Below, piece by piece: positions 55,379-64,000 of a stretch of 64,000 nt of DNA. This DNA comes from an uncultured cyanobacterium. GTDB taxonomy: Bacteria > Cyanobacteriota > Cyanobacteriia > Cyanobacteriales > Nostocaceae. The stretch's first letter is position 1. Every line of letters starts with the position of its first letter. Position numbers and translations under genes: made by a program. The stretch covers positions 1 through 64,000 of the forward strand of contig CAIVAU010000037.1 in assembly GCA_903903925.1 (NCBI GenBank), given 5' to 3'. The notes under the pieces were generated by a model. It was not told the origin of the DNA. It saw nothing but the letters and a program-made list of their open reading frames with translations, and did no database searches.

Positions 55379-57730
55379 GTGGCTGACACTAGTTTGGAAC
55401 ATGATCCCAAGCAAGGGCAATTAGTTATTGCTTCCCCACAAAGCGCTGATGATATCAGACAAGTCTCTACAACTATGCGTCGCCGATGCTTGCTCATCTT
55501 GGGTGTTTCCTCTGTAGTCATGACGGTTGCTGGTCTTTTGGCTTTAACGACAAAACCAACGTACCAGAGCTACATGCAGATACTGATAAGTTCTCACCTC
55601 AATGGGGGTGTACAGGCAAATAATGTCGAGAATGCAGACAGTGGGCCTGGTGATCCCAATTTTGAAGCTATGGACTACAACGCTCAGATGAAGCTGATGC
55701 TCAGTTCTATGCTGATACAGAAAGCTGTGGATATGCTTCGTGATAATTATCCGGATATCACAGTAGAAGATATTAAAGGTAACAAGGGTAAACAAAGACC
55801 TCTGGTTGTGACCAAACTAGAGGATGAAACAGGGCGCAATCAAGTTCGCGATCAAGTGCTTGAGGTTTCCTTTAAGGCTGACGACCCACTTAAAACACAA
55901 AAAGTGCTTCAAGCTTTGGAGAAAGTCTATCAGGAGTATAATGCAGAAGAACAAAAAGAGCGTCTTTTTAAAGGGCTTTCTTTCTTTAAAGATCGCCTGC
56001 CTAAAGTTAAAAATGAGGTGGCTCAAGCTGAGCAAAATTTGAACCAGTTTCGGAAGAGAAATAATTTACTCGATCCAGAAATACAAGGAAAAATCCTTCT
56101 GGAGTCTCTTGCTGATACGAAAAAACAACTACGAATCACGCGTGCACAGATCCAAGACGCAAAGGCTCGTTACAATTACCTACAGAAAGAACTAACATCC
56201 TCAACTCAGAAAGAACTAGCATCCTCAACTCCGAAAGAACCTGTCTCCTCTCGTGTAAATCAGTCACCCCACACCCAAATACTGCTTGATCAAATTCATA
56301 ATACTGAACTGGCTTTAGCTAGAGAGCAGCAGCGTTATACAGACAACTCCCCAGTCGTAAAAACACTAATACAGCAGCGTCAGACTCAGATGGCGCTATT
56401 GCGGGAAGAAGTAGGACGATCTCAAGGGACGCCAAACACATTGACGCTACTCGCGGTAAGCAGCCGCATGGACAAATTCCCCAATTCATCTGAACTACCT
56501 ACAGGAGTTCCCTCCACAGTTCAAGCCCCCTTCAGTAAACAAGTGTCAAATGATACTTTGTCTAACTCAAAAAACCACAGTGCGCAAGTTTCTTCAAAGC
56601 TGAAGGAAGATTTAATGAATCTGGAGACAACTACCTTGGGACTCAGTGCCAATGAAAAGAGTCTAGTTGAGTCAGAACAGCAAATCCTTTCTGAACTAGG
56701 CAAATATCAGAACTTAATGGCAGAGTACAAGCATCTAGTACCGGAGGTTGAGAATAATCGCAAAGCACTTGAGCAACTTGTGGCGGCGCAACATTCTATG
56801 GAACTTAAGATTGCTGCGGGAGGGTTTGATTGGCAAGTGTTGGAAGAACCCCAACAGGGAATCTATTTAGGTAGCAGCAGGTTATTGTTTTTACTTGGGG
56901 GATTAGCTATCGGACCAATTTTGGGTATTGCTGCCGCTGTATTGCGAGAATCATCAAATGACACTATATATTCTCCGCAAGTTTTACAAAAGTTGACAAA
57001 TCTTCAGTTATTGGGGGTAATACCAAAACTACCGCAGCAGCTTAGGAAAAAGAAGCTTTTTAACCTGCCTTTAGGTTGGAGGCGATCGCCAGTTGATGAC
57101 GACAAGGCTCTTGACATCGACACCTGTTTGCCCTGTCATGAAACGCTGGACATAGCATACCAAAACATTCAAATCTTGGAGTTTCCCTTAACCTGTAAAT
57201 GCTTGATGTTGACTTCAGCACTACCAGGGGAAGGCAAGTCAACCGTAGCTTTGGGATTAGCGGTTAGTGCTGCCCACATGCATCGCCGAGTACTACTCAT
57301 AGATGCTAATTTACGCCAGCCAAGTCTACACAAAATGCTGGAACTTTCCAATGACTGGGGACTATCTCTATTATTAATAGACGAGATAAATACCGACTTG
57401 AAAGAGTACATCCAGCCTATTCATCCTACAATTGATGTTTTGACTGCTGGCCCTACACCAGACGATCCGGTGAAGTTGCTCAGTTCTGGTCGAATGAAAG
57501 AACTGCTCGATTTGTTTGAGCAAACCTATGATCTAGTATTGATAGATACGCCTTCGATTCTAGGCACAGTAGATGCCAGACTCTTAGCCTGTATATGTCA
57601 TGAAATTGCGATCGTGAGTCGAATTGGTCAGGTAACCAAAACTGAACTGACTCAAGCGACAGAAATTCTTCGCAACAGTAAGTTAAATGTAATTGGAATG
57701 ATCGCAAATGGGGCAAGTCATTGCCCATAA
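55379..57730 (+). CDS. Wzz/Wzc-type polysaccharide co-polymerase with tyrosine-autokinase domain
   Basis: The product is about 783 residues. An N-terminal Wzz region has a first membrane helix at about 36-56 and long periplasmic coiled coils (about 160-260 and 400-480), with a second helix at about 505-525. A cytoplasmic BY-kinase domain follows (about 580-780): Walker A PGEGKS (about 615-620), Walker A' LLIDANLRQP (about 636-645) and Walker B LVLIDTPS (about 718-725). Such proteins set chain length in Wzy-dependent polysaccharide export. The C-terminus (IGMIANGASHCP) lacks the tyrosine cluster that classic BY-kinases autophosphorylate. It is followed 3 nt later by the open frame of the SpoIID gene. 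Confidence 0.92.
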   Translation: MADTSLEHDPKQGQLVIASPQSADDIRQVSTTMRRRCLLILGVSSVVMTVAGLLALTTKPTYQSYMQILISSHLNGGVQANNVENADSGPGDPNFEAMDYNAQMKLMLSSMLIQKAVDMLRDNYPDITVEDIKGNKGKQRPLVVTKLEDETGRNQVRDQVLEVSFKADDPLKTQKVLQALEKVYQEYNAEEQKERLFKGLSFFKDRLPKVKNEVAQAEQNLNQFRKRNNLLDPEIQGKILLESLADTKKQLRITRAQIQDAKARYNYLQKELTSSTQKELASSTPKEPVSSRVNQSPHTQILLDQIHNTELALAREQQRYTDNSPVVKTLIQQRQTQMALLREEVGRSQGTPNTLTLLAVSSRMDKFPNSSELPTGVPSTVQAPFSKQVSNDTLSNSKNHSAQVSSKLKEDLMNLETTTLGLSANEKSLVESEQQILSELGKYQNLMAEYKHLVPEVENNRKALEQLVAAQHSMELKIAAGGFDWQVLEEPQQGIYLGSSRLLFLLGGLAIGPILGIAAAVLRESSNDTIYSPQVLQKLTNLQLLGVIPKLPQQLRKKKLFNLPLGWRRSPVDDDKALDIDTCLPCHETLDIAYQNIQILEFPLTCKCLMLTSALPGEGKSTVALGLAVSAAHMHRRVLLIDANLRQPSLHKMLELSNDWGLSLLLIDEINTDLKEYIQPIHPTIDVLTAGPTPDDPVKLLSSGRMKELLDLFEQTYDLVLIDTPSILGTVDARLLACICHEIAIVSRIGQVTKTELTQATEILRNSKLNVIGMIANGASHCP

Positions 57731-57784
57731 TTCGTGAAAATAGTTAAACTATTAACTGTCAACGGTCAACAGTCAACTTTCTTG

Positions 57785-58906
57785 ATGTTATTTTCCCAAA
57801 TTAAAGGACGCCATTGGTGGCTTGGTATCCTCTTGTGGATTGTTTTAATCACCCCAGCGCAAGCATCTGTTATTCTACGCGTGGCAATTCAAAAGGGAGT
57901 CAATCAGGTCAAAGTCGGCAGTTCCACGAGTGCAGTTGTCAAGGATGGTAGCGGTCGTACTTTAGGACAGTTACCATCGATGAGCGCCTTTTATGCCCAA
58001 GCGGTTCCAGGTGGAGTTGCTTTGAATAATTGGCAGTCTGGTTTATTTTGGATTGAGCCAACAGGTAAGGGATTTGTTTATATTAATGATCGTTGGTATA
58101 GAGGCAGAACCCTTGTTGTCCCCACAGAAAAAGGTATAGCTGCCGTTAACTGGGTTGATTTGGAAGAATATCTCTACAGCGTCATCGGTGGCGAAATGGA
58201 CACCGCATGGCCCTTAGAAGCCCTGAAAGCCCAAGCGATTACCGCCCGTACCTTTGCTCTCTATGAGCGAGAAAGACAGCGGAACAATCCCATTTACGAT
58301 TTAGGCGCTAGCCCAGATCACTGGCAAATGTACCAAGGAGTCAGTAGTGAGTCTCGTAGTACTTACGCTGCTGCAGATGCTACAGGCGGACAGGTACTCA
58401 CTTACAAAAACAAGATCATTCTCTCTGTTTTTCATAATTGTTCTGGAGGACATACTGAAAACGTAGAGGATGTTTGGGGAAGTACCGAACCCTACCTACG
58501 TGGAGTGCAAGACTTCGATCAAGATGTCAGAGAGTGCAATTGGGTGAAAACCTTCTCCCCAGCAGAAATTAGTACCGAAATTCCTGAGGTGGGCAATGTT
58601 CAGCAGATGATTCCAGAAACTTTTTCGCCCTTTGGCAGTGTGACAGCCTTGAAAATTGTCGGCGATAAGGGTATGAAGGAGCTAAAAGGCGAAGATGTCC
58701 GGACTGTGCTCAGGCTCAAAAGTACCCGCTTCACTGTCAGCAAGTCAGCAAATGGCAGTTTTGTGCTTCAAGGGCATGGTTGGGGTCATAGTATAGGTAT
58801 GAGTCAGTGGGGAGCGTACAATATGGCTCGGCACGGATACAACCACCTGCAAATTCTGAATTATTATTACCAAGGCGTAGCCCTAGCGCCGATTCAGTCG
58901 AAGTAG
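57785..58906 (+). CDS. SpoIID/LytB-domain protein
   Basis: From the ATG at 57785 the product is 373 residues, with a signal peptide (WWLGILLWIVLITPAQA, about 10-26). The frame is open from a GTG at 57734, but those codons are an aactgtcaacggtcaacag repeat. The SpoIID core has LEEYLYSVIGGEMDTAWPLEALKAQAITARTFAL (about 130-163), CSGGHTENVEDVWG and HGWGHSIGMSQWGAYNMA near the C-terminus. SpoIID is a lytic transglycosylase acting on denuded glycan; in cyanobacteria related proteins occur without sporulation and probably remodel peptidoglycan. It lies directly behind the autokinase gene. Confidence 0.88.
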   Translation: MLFSQIKGRHWWLGILLWIVLITPAQASVILRVAIQKGVNQVKVGSSTSAVVKDGSGRTLGQLPSMSAFYAQAVPGGVALNNWQSGLFWIEPTGKGFVYINDRWYRGRTLVVPTEKGIAAVNWVDLEEYLYSVIGGEMDTAWPLEALKAQAITARTFALYERERQRNNPIYDLGASPDHWQMYQGVSSESRSTYAAADATGGQVLTYKNKIILSVFHNCSGGHTENVEDVWGSTEPYLRGVQDFDQDVRECNWVKTFSPAEISTEIPEVGNVQQMIPETFSPFGSVTALKIVGDKGMKELKGEDVRTVLRLKSTRFTVSKSANGSFVLQGHGWGHSIGMSQWGAYNMARHGYNHLQILNYYYQGVALAPIQSK

Positions 58907-58961
58907 TCGTTGGTTGTTGGTGATTAGTATACTGCAAACGGCTAATCGTCGTTTCAGACTT

Positions 58962-58989
58962 GTAGGGGCGTATTGCAATACGCTCCTAC
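58962..58989. repeat. 28-bp palindrome, copy 2
   Basis: Same palindrome as 31501-31528 (GTAGGGGCGTATTG and its complement), with one C-to-T change in the right arm. It lies between two convergent genes. Confidence 0.9.
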
Positions 58990-59041
58990 TGTGGACGGGA
59001 AGACTCTCATTCGTAAAAAAAATCAAACGCTTAGTCTAACC

Positions 59042-60364
59042 TTACTCCTCATCATTGATTCCACGCTGTAAGCGCCTTTGCCATTCTTCGTCGTTTTGCT
59101 CTACTTCCTGTTCGAGTAAGTCGGTTTCAGTGGTGTAAACTAAGTCTTTGTTTCCAAGCACTTTTTCTTTGGCAAACTGTTTGGCGTAGGCGATCTTTTG
59201 CTGCAAATAATTATTCGCGTTTGCTAATAGCCTTGCTCGTCCGAGGCGATCGCGGTTGCGTGCAACTATTTTTTGATTGCGCCACTTCATCCAGAAATAG
59301 CGTACTAATGGGACGCCTAGGAAACCTATTCCATAAGCCAGCAGCAGCCAGTAAATTCCTTGCACAAAAGCTACCAGTCCTCCCAACTGAGCAGCCACTA
59401 CACCGTCTCTGAGCAACCGCCCCAGAATTAAGGCTCCGACAAAGTTTAATACACCCAACCCAGCACTGAGCAGAATTTGTCCTGAAGTTGCTGCACTAAA
59501 ACGCCAAGGCAATTCTTCTAGGTAAACTGAGGCTGACTGGCGATGTTTGTTTGTTGCACTGATCTGCAATTCTGGGAAGTAGTATATAATCTCCCCTTCA
59601 GGGCTCACTGCTGGTTGCCCATTAAAGCGAGTCAGCACGGGTAGCATATAGTCTTCATAGTCTTTTGCAGAGCCTTCACCGAGATCTTCGAGATAGGGAG
59701 CAATTTGTTCGGCTACCACTGCACCACGGTTATTCCGAATCACGGTAGCAATTTCTTGCCAGCGGCGTTCTTCTAAGTTGGCGTTAGGATTGCCATCGCC
59801 AAACAAAAACGAAAACACAGCTTCAAAGAAGTTCATCTCACTTTTCTCCCGCCGCCTTTCCTTCTGGCGGGTGTTGTAATTTGGGCTAAAATACCAAAGT
59901 AAATCCGGGAAGTAGAAGAAGCCAATGCCACCGCTGGAATGACTGCTTCTACCACTGCTATTGCTGTTACGATCTGAGTTAGCAGTGGTAATGATGATGA
60001 TGATGGTGATGGTTATGAGCGCAATGGAAACAATTAAGAAAATTCCAAAAGAAATCCGAATTAGGTAAAATAGAACGCCCCAAACCTTTTTCCACCATTC
60101 TTGCAACCGTAGCTGGAAATATTTGTTGCGCAAAATTGTCTGGAAGTTTTTAGGAAATAGGTAAAGAATATCACCTGTATCAGCTACCTGCAAATGTCCG
60201 CCTGCGTCCGAAGCTAGGGCTAACAACCCTTGGTTTGCCTCAGCAACATTCAATCCTGCCTGGGTTGCCACATCACCAACAGTGACGCGATAACCCAGTT
60301 GTTCTACGGCTTGCATGATGAGGTTATTTGACCTAATATCAAACCTTTGAGCTTCTTCTGGCAT
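59042..60364 (-). CDS. Conserved membrane protein of unknown function
   Basis: The 440-residue protein starts with a winged-helix-like segment (FDIRSNNLIMQAVEQLGYRVTVGDVATQAGLNVAEANQGLLALA, about 8-52). It has a membrane helix (about 98-126), a Ser/Gly-rich linker, a second copy of the helix-turn-helix/beta pattern (about 205-275: WQEIATVIRNNRGAVVAEQIAPYL, PVLTRFNGQPAVSPEGEIIYYFP), two or three more helices (about 296-360) and a long acidic coiled tail. The two internally similar halves suggest duplication. I recognise no named function. The protein is hydrophobic enough to be a thylakoid or plasma membrane protein. Confidence 0.75.
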   Translation of the reverse strand: MPEEAQRFDIRSNNLIMQAVEQLGYRVTVGDVATQAGLNVAEANQGLLALASDAGGHLQVADTGDILYLFPKNFQTILRNKYFQLRLQEWWKKVWGVLFYLIRISFGIFLIVSIALITITIIIIITTANSDRNSNSSGRSSHSSGGIGFFYFPDLLWYFSPNYNTRQKERRREKSEMNFFEAVFSFLFGDGNPNANLEERRWQEIATVIRNNRGAVVAEQIAPYLEDLGEGSAKDYEDYMLPVLTRFNGQPAVSPEGEIIYYFPELQISATNKHRQSASVYLEELPWRFSAATSGQILLSAGLGVLNFVGALILGRLLRDGVVAAQLGGLVAFVQGIYWLLLAYGIGFLGVPLVRYFWMKWRNQKIVARNRDRLGRARLLANANNYLQQKIAYAKQFAKEKVLGNKDLVYTTETDLLEQEVEQNDEEWQRRLQRGINDEE

Positions 60365-60481
60365 CCCGCTACCTCCCTACATATCTACCCCTTACTTCCT
60401 CGTATGCTAGCATACATAAGTTTAACTTATAAAACTAAGGCTAACTATAAGAAAGTATTGTGAGCATGAGTGTAAGTCCGC

Positions 60482-62155
60482 TTAAATTCCGTGACTTTTA
60501 CCAATGACCCAATTACGTCGGAAGAACCGGGCTAAAGCTTGCTCTTCTAGAGATAAACAAATAGGGCGTCCGTGGGGACAGGTACGGGGGTTGCGAGTAG
60601 ACTGCCATTGCTCTAATAATGTTTGCATTTCTTCCAGGCTCAAGGGTGTTCCATTGCGAATAGCGCTGCGACAAGCGACGGCTACTTGAGCGGTTTGTAA
60701 GTCGCCTCCCCAACTGAGTTCTAAAATTGCATCTGCACAGTCGTCTCGGGACAGCAAAAGTGCAGGGGCGCTGCGGATTGCCCAAAGTTGCTCGCCAAAG
60801 GGTTCTATATCCAATCCAATGCGTTGCAGTTGCGACACTTGAGTGGCAGACAATTGATAAAGAATGACTGGGGGTTCGATGGGAATAATTTGCCAATTGT
60901 CGGTCAATTGCTCATACAAAACTCGCTCATGGGCAATATGTTGTTCTACCAACCACATTCCACCAGGGTGTTCTGCGGCAATATAGGTGTGATTAATTTG
61001 ACCAACAGCTTTTAGGGAGTGAGGAGTTTGAGGAATGGAACGATTGAGGTTGTAACCTCCTTGTTCTTCTGCTGCTTTGAGTAATTTACTCACTCGTGTT
61101 GTGTGAACAGCTTCTTTGAGGGTGGTAGAGTTGATTCGGAGTGCTTGGTCGATCGCCTGGGTAATTTGCTCTTGCCAGTAACTGATTTCGTTGAGATAAA
61201 TTTCTGCTTTTGCTGGATGGCGGTTCCAGTTAATTTGACTAGGAGAAATGCACAGATGGAGGAAACAAACTGGATAGCGATCGCGTGGTAATGTTCTGTG
61301 AAATGCTGTCAGGATCGTTTGTTCTAGTTCTGGTGACTTCACCATTCTTTTATTGACAGCTACTCGCACCCAGTCTGGACGATGGCGATGACAGCGATCA
61401 GGCAATCCGATCACCAAGTGCAGTCGGGATGCAGCCATGCTGTGTTTGTCAGCTTGGGGTGCATTAAGTACTTCTACTTCTAACTCGTGCAAGTCACTTT
61501 GTCGTACTTGATGTAAAATCTGAGGCAGCAGTTGTCCAACTGTAGTGGCAGGACTGATGGTGAACCATTCACGGTCATTGTGCCAAACTTGCCAAGTGAC
61601 ATGGGGATGACAGAGCGCAATTTGTTGAATCGTTGCTTGCACAGCCTTCATTTGCTGTGCTATGTTTGGCAACCCTTGACGACGGGCTAGAAAATTTCCA
61701 AACAGATTAGAAACCGTCACGACTGTACCAGGGGCGATCGCCGCCGCTTCTACTTGTATTGCTTCCCCGCCATAACCATATACCACCTGCCAGCCCAACT
61801 CAAGAGCCGATGGACGACTCACAATCTCCAAATCCGCTAGAGTTGTCAAACTGTGCAACGCCTCACCACGAAAACCCAAACTAGTAATTTTCCATAAATC
61901 TGCACAACTGCGAATTTTACTAGTACTATGGGCAGTTGCCGCTTGCTGCAAATCATCCAAGGTCATTCCACAACCATTGTCTGATAGACGCACTCGCCAT
62001 TGCTCAGGCCAAAGACAAATGACAATTCGCGTTGCACCTGCGTCAAGGGAATTTTCTACCAATTCCCTTACCACAGAAGCTAAAGAGTCGATCACCTCTC
62101 CAGCTGTAATTAAATGTACAACTTCTGTTGGTAAAGCTTGAATAGTAGAAACCAT
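60482..62155 (-). CDS. mutL: DNA mismatch repair protein MutL
   Basis: The 557-residue protein has an N-terminal GHKL ATPase (about 1-330): ENSLDAGATRI, SDNGCGM, TAHSTSKI and TSLGFRGEALHSL. A C-terminal dimerisation/endonuclease domain follows. The endonuclease motif is present in variant form as EQHIAHERVLYE (canonical DQHAxxExxxxE), along with ACRSAIRNG and CPHGRP. It therefore probably nicks DNA, as in bacteria without MutH. It matches MutS-recognised errors to strand incision. It is monocistronic. Confidence 0.95.
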   Translation of the reverse strand: MVSTIQALPTEVVHLITAGEVIDSLASVVRELVENSLDAGATRIVICLWPEQWRVRLSDNGCGMTLDDLQQAATAHSTSKIRSCADLWKITSLGFRGEALHSLTTLADLEIVSRPSALELGWQVVYGYGGEAIQVEAAAIAPGTVVTVSNLFGNFLARRQGLPNIAQQMKAVQATIQQIALCHPHVTWQVWHNDREWFTISPATTVGQLLPQILHQVRQSDLHELEVEVLNAPQADKHSMAASRLHLVIGLPDRCHRHRPDWVRVAVNKRMVKSPELEQTILTAFHRTLPRDRYPVCFLHLCISPSQINWNRHPAKAEIYLNEISYWQEQITQAIDQALRINSTTLKEAVHTTRVSKLLKAAEEQGGYNLNRSIPQTPHSLKAVGQINHTYIAAEHPGGMWLVEQHIAHERVLYEQLTDNWQIIPIEPPVILYQLSATQVSQLQRIGLDIEPFGEQLWAIRSAPALLLSRDDCADAILELSWGGDLQTAQVAVACRSAIRNGTPLSLEEMQTLLEQWQSTRNPRTCPHGRPICLSLEEQALARFFRRNWVIGKSHGI

Positions 62156-62331
62156 ATTTACAGTGTAGCTTAGGGTTCAACCGCCTCTGTATAGAATAGC
62201 AGAGCTGAACAACGCTCCTTATAAGAAAGCATGATCTTAAGTAACCCTAAGAGGTAAATTATACAATGCGTACGGGCGGCTTGACTGCACCGAATGTGAC
62301 CGAGTGCATACTAATAATCAAGAAGGATAAC

Positions 62332-62367
62332 ATAAAGCCTGATTGATAGACTTAAACCAGGCTTTAT
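62332..62367 (-). terminator. Possible terminator after the XRE gene
   Basis: ATAAAGCCTG and CAGGCTTTAT form a 10-bp stem with a 16-nt loop, 18 bp beyond the XRE stop. No T-run follows on the minus strand, so the call is weak. Confidence 0.4.
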
Positions 62368-62384
62368 ATTCTTTCAAAGAATAC

Positions 62385-62912
62385 TCAAATAGTACTGCTT
62401 GGTTCCCTAATTTTCTTCTTAGAAGAAGATAACAATTCTTCTTTAGTAACTGGCGTTCTTCTGAGGGTATCTAAAGGAAGTAAAAACTCACCTGCTTGAA
62501 TTTGAATATCCAGCGCATCAATCACAAATCTTACATCAAGAAAACTGGCAGATACATAATCATTATCTTCATATTGCCTAATCTTTTCTTCCGTTAACCC
62601 AGCCAAATCAGCCAGTTCTTTTTGACTGAGTTTAGCTGCTATGCGTGCTTTAATGAGAATTTGCGCTAAATAATCAATATCATCTAACCTGAACACAATT
62701 AGTGTCTGACTATCGTGGGATGTCAGCATTTCATATTCAGCAATTTCTGCTTGCAACTTATCAAGATGACATTGTAATGCCCCTCGGCTCAATTCCCATC
62801 GTTCGGGATCATCTCTTTTTCTTTCTTCATCTTGTTCCATTAAAGCTATAGAATATTGAAATTTCATGGCGCACTCTTTGCTATATTCATACTGTTTTTC
62901 ATTTTTAATCAT
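62385..62912 (-). CDS. XRE-family helix-turn-helix protein (probable antitoxin-like partner)
   Basis: The ATG at 62910-62912 gives 175 residues. The N-terminal half (MIKNEKQYEYSKECAMKFQYSIALMEQDEERKRDDPERWELSRGALQCHLDKLQAEIAEYEML) is helical, and the HTH follows (about 90-140: ILIKARIAAKLSQKELADLAGLTEEKIRQYEDNDYVSASF). Its ATG overlaps the stop of the upstream nucleotidyltransferase-like gene (ATGA at 62909-62912). Such XRE partners with the KNEKQY-type N-terminus are often found behind an NTase-like gene. A role as regulator or antidote of that pair is an inference. Confidence 0.85.
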   Translation of the reverse strand: MIKNEKQYEYSKECAMKFQYSIALMEQDEERKRDDPERWELSRGALQCHLDKLQAEIAEYEMLTSHDSQTLIVFRLDDIDYLAQILIKARIAAKLSQKELADLAGLTEEKIRQYEDNDYVSASFLDVRFVIDALDIQIQAGEFLLPLDTLRRTPVTKEELLSSSKKKIREPSSTI

Positions 62913-63355
62913 GGTTCCCACCTTACCAAATCAATAGCGATGATGCCTTTTTTGTTTCGCAACCTATCTCGTTGAAAAAACTCAAATGAATTTAAATTAT
63001 AATCACCAACTGGCTGGTTTGAAGGGAAAATTTCGCCTTTATATTTTGCTTTCTGACCAGTACGGTCATAATGATTTAGCAATTTTGGAGCATAAGTTCT
63101 AAGATAATCAATATCTACAGTTTCGTCATCATAACAAGCATCAAAATCACCAGGGTCTTCTTTGCTAGTAACAAAGCTGCCATTGATATAAATTGTTCTA
63201 CAACCAGCTTTCCAAAGTTGTTCCATCGCCATTTTTAGACCTTGCATCAAACGCAACCTCAATTCTGTTGTACCAAATCGCTCGACAAATTCCTCCCAGG
63301 TACAGAAATGCACCCCTGGTGGTAAATTGCCATTCGAGTCAAACTCCGGAATCAT
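62909..63355 (-). CDS. Nucleotidyltransferase-like protein (DUF6932 type)
   Basis: From the ATG at 63353-63355 (MIPEFDSNGNLPPGVHFCTWEEF) the product is 148 residues. The family N-terminus supports this start over one six codons earlier. The motif INGSFVTSKEDPGDFDACYD (about 58-77) is the G-S ... D-x-D signature of the nucleotidyltransferase fold; FFQRDRLRNKKGIIAIDL near the end could give the third acidic residue. It matches DUF6932 (from memory). It is coupled by a 4-nt overlap to an XRE gene, an arrangement typical of toxin-antitoxin or defence NTase pairs (inference). Confidence 0.82.
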   Translation of the reverse strand: MIPEFDSNGNLPPGVHFCTWEEFVERFGTTELRLRLMQGLKMAMEQLWKAGCRTIYINGSFVTSKEDPGDFDACYDDETVDIDYLRTYAPKLLNHYDRTGQKAKYKGEIFPSNQPVGDYNLNSFEFFQRDRLRNKKGIIAIDLVRWEP

Positions 63356-63440
63356 TAACTCACACCATAACAAATATTTTAATTATCTGCTATTAACTGT
63401 ACTCATTTTTACCAGTGGAGGAATGAGGAAGCTTCAATCT

Positions 63441-64000
63441 CTAAAGCCCTTTTTTACTTCTGACTCCTGAAGCAATGCGCGTAATCGCTTCACAGAACAA
63501 TTCAACTTCGTCTTCGGTATTGTAGTAATGAACTGAAGCACGGATGATACTTGCCAGTCCACGCGCCTCCATGTCAAGACGAGTCGATGAGGCTCGTGAA
63601 ACAGAAACATTAATCTTCTGTTTCGCGAGTTGATCATAAACTTCCTGTGGGTTCTGTCCGTCAACTGTAAATGCGACAATGCCGCATTTGTGAAGTCCCA
63701 AATCTTGCAATTTGACATGGGAAATGTGACTTAAATGAGTCCGAAGCGTCTCAGCAAGACTGGATATTTGTGCCCAAATGTTTTCAAGTCCCCAGGAAAG
63801 GGCGTAATCCACAGCAACCCCTAAACCGACCTTTCCAGCACAATTGGTTTCCCAATTTTCAAACCGACGGGCATCGGTGCGGATTTTAAACTGATCTTTC
63901 GTCACCCATTCTGCGGCGTGAGAGTCTAAAAAGGGTGGTTCTAATTGTTCAATGACATTCTGTCGGACGTATAAAAAACCAGTACCTCGTGGACCCCGCA
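63441..64000 (-). CDS. Class-V aminotransferase (3' part, runs off the window)
   Basis: The last 186 or so residues of a PLP-dependent class-V aminotransferase/cysteine-desulfurase-fold enzyme are present. GPRGTGFLYVRQ at the window edge lies just after the expected PLP lysine, which is outside the window. KIRTDARRFENWETNCAGKVGLGVAVDYALSWGLENIW, SISRASSTR-type substrate-loop residues and IRASVHYYNTEDEVE complete the C-terminal domain. It resembles the isopenicillin-N-epimerase-like group; the substrate is unknown. The C-terminal SGVRSKKGL is encoded by a gactcctgaag heptad remnant. Confidence 0.88.
   Translation of the reverse strand, partial: RGPRGTGFLYVRQNVIEQLEPPFLDSHAAEWVTKDQFKIRTDARRFENWETNCAGKVGLGVAVDYALSWGLENIWAQISSLAETLRTHLSHISHVKLQDLGLHKCGIVAFTVDGQNPQEVYDQLAKQKINVSVSRASSTRLDMEARGLASIIRASVHYYNTEDEVELFCEAITRIASGVRSKKGL

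Overview
The window looks like chromosomal DNA from a filamentous, probably heterocyst-forming cyanobacterium (order Nostocales, inferred). Evidence: the HIP1 octamer GCGATCGC recurs throughout; intergenic gaps are full of short tandem heptanucleotide repeats (GAGTCAG/GAGTTAG types); and several genes are typically cyanobacterial (ClpR next to ClpP3, fused ModBC, cyAbrB, a kinase-GUN4 fusion). I found no rRNA gene, tRNA gene or CRISPR array. I did not identify species.

Layout. 0-14 kb: a truncated TPR gene, a VOC enzyme, a large-serine-recombinase-like protein without an evident catalytic serine, a GT-C glycosyltransferase, a ClC channel with CBS domains, cyAbrB, an Rrf2 regulator beside cobD/cbiB, and valS. 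13.6-20.1 kb is an accessory zone: fragments of a phosphoesterase, a DUF4351 protein, RelE/ParE, Phd, DUF4258/YgiT, an HNH nuclease and a second ParE locus lie between an apparently intact Ser/Thr kinase-GUN4 gene and a kinase lacking its N-lobe. The zone ends in a GxxExxY nuclease gene framed by inverted copies of a dispersed 19-bp repeat. 20-34 kb is mostly housekeeping: hemW, PIN/TRAM, gloA2-like, a VWA protein, clpR-clpP3, a J protein, a C-terminal protease, a secreted phosphodiesterase, an EamA transporter, truB and a methyltransferase. 34.7-38.4 kb has two convergent GT-C glycosyltransferases. 38.4-39.4 kb is decayed sequence. 39.4-47.9 kb holds modA-modBC, uma2-tgt, cobS, a PPC protein, comF and miaE. 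48-50.5 kb is a small exopolysaccharide-type cluster. 51.8-64 kb has cobU, an orphan HsdR-like protein, rnz, a tyrosine-autokinase/Wzz polysaccharide co-polymerase, a SpoIID protein, mutL, a nucleotidyltransferase-like/XRE pair and the 3' end of a class-V aminotransferase.

Working together: modA with modBC makes a complete molybdate importer. CobD/CbiB, CobU and CobS cover late cobalamin assembly (amide, kinase/guanylyltransferase and ribazole transfer steps) but lie in three separate places. ClpR/ClpP3 should form one mixed protease core. Three GT-C transferases, two GT2 enzymes, a WcaF-type acetyltransferase and the tyrosine autokinase suggest a surface-polysaccharide programme (inference). 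The most unusual signals are the repeats: heptad arrays that have entered start regions, C-termini and the ModBC linker, including a 23-unit array immediately before the autokinase gene, and the dispersed 19-bp repeat tied to the GxxExxY gene.
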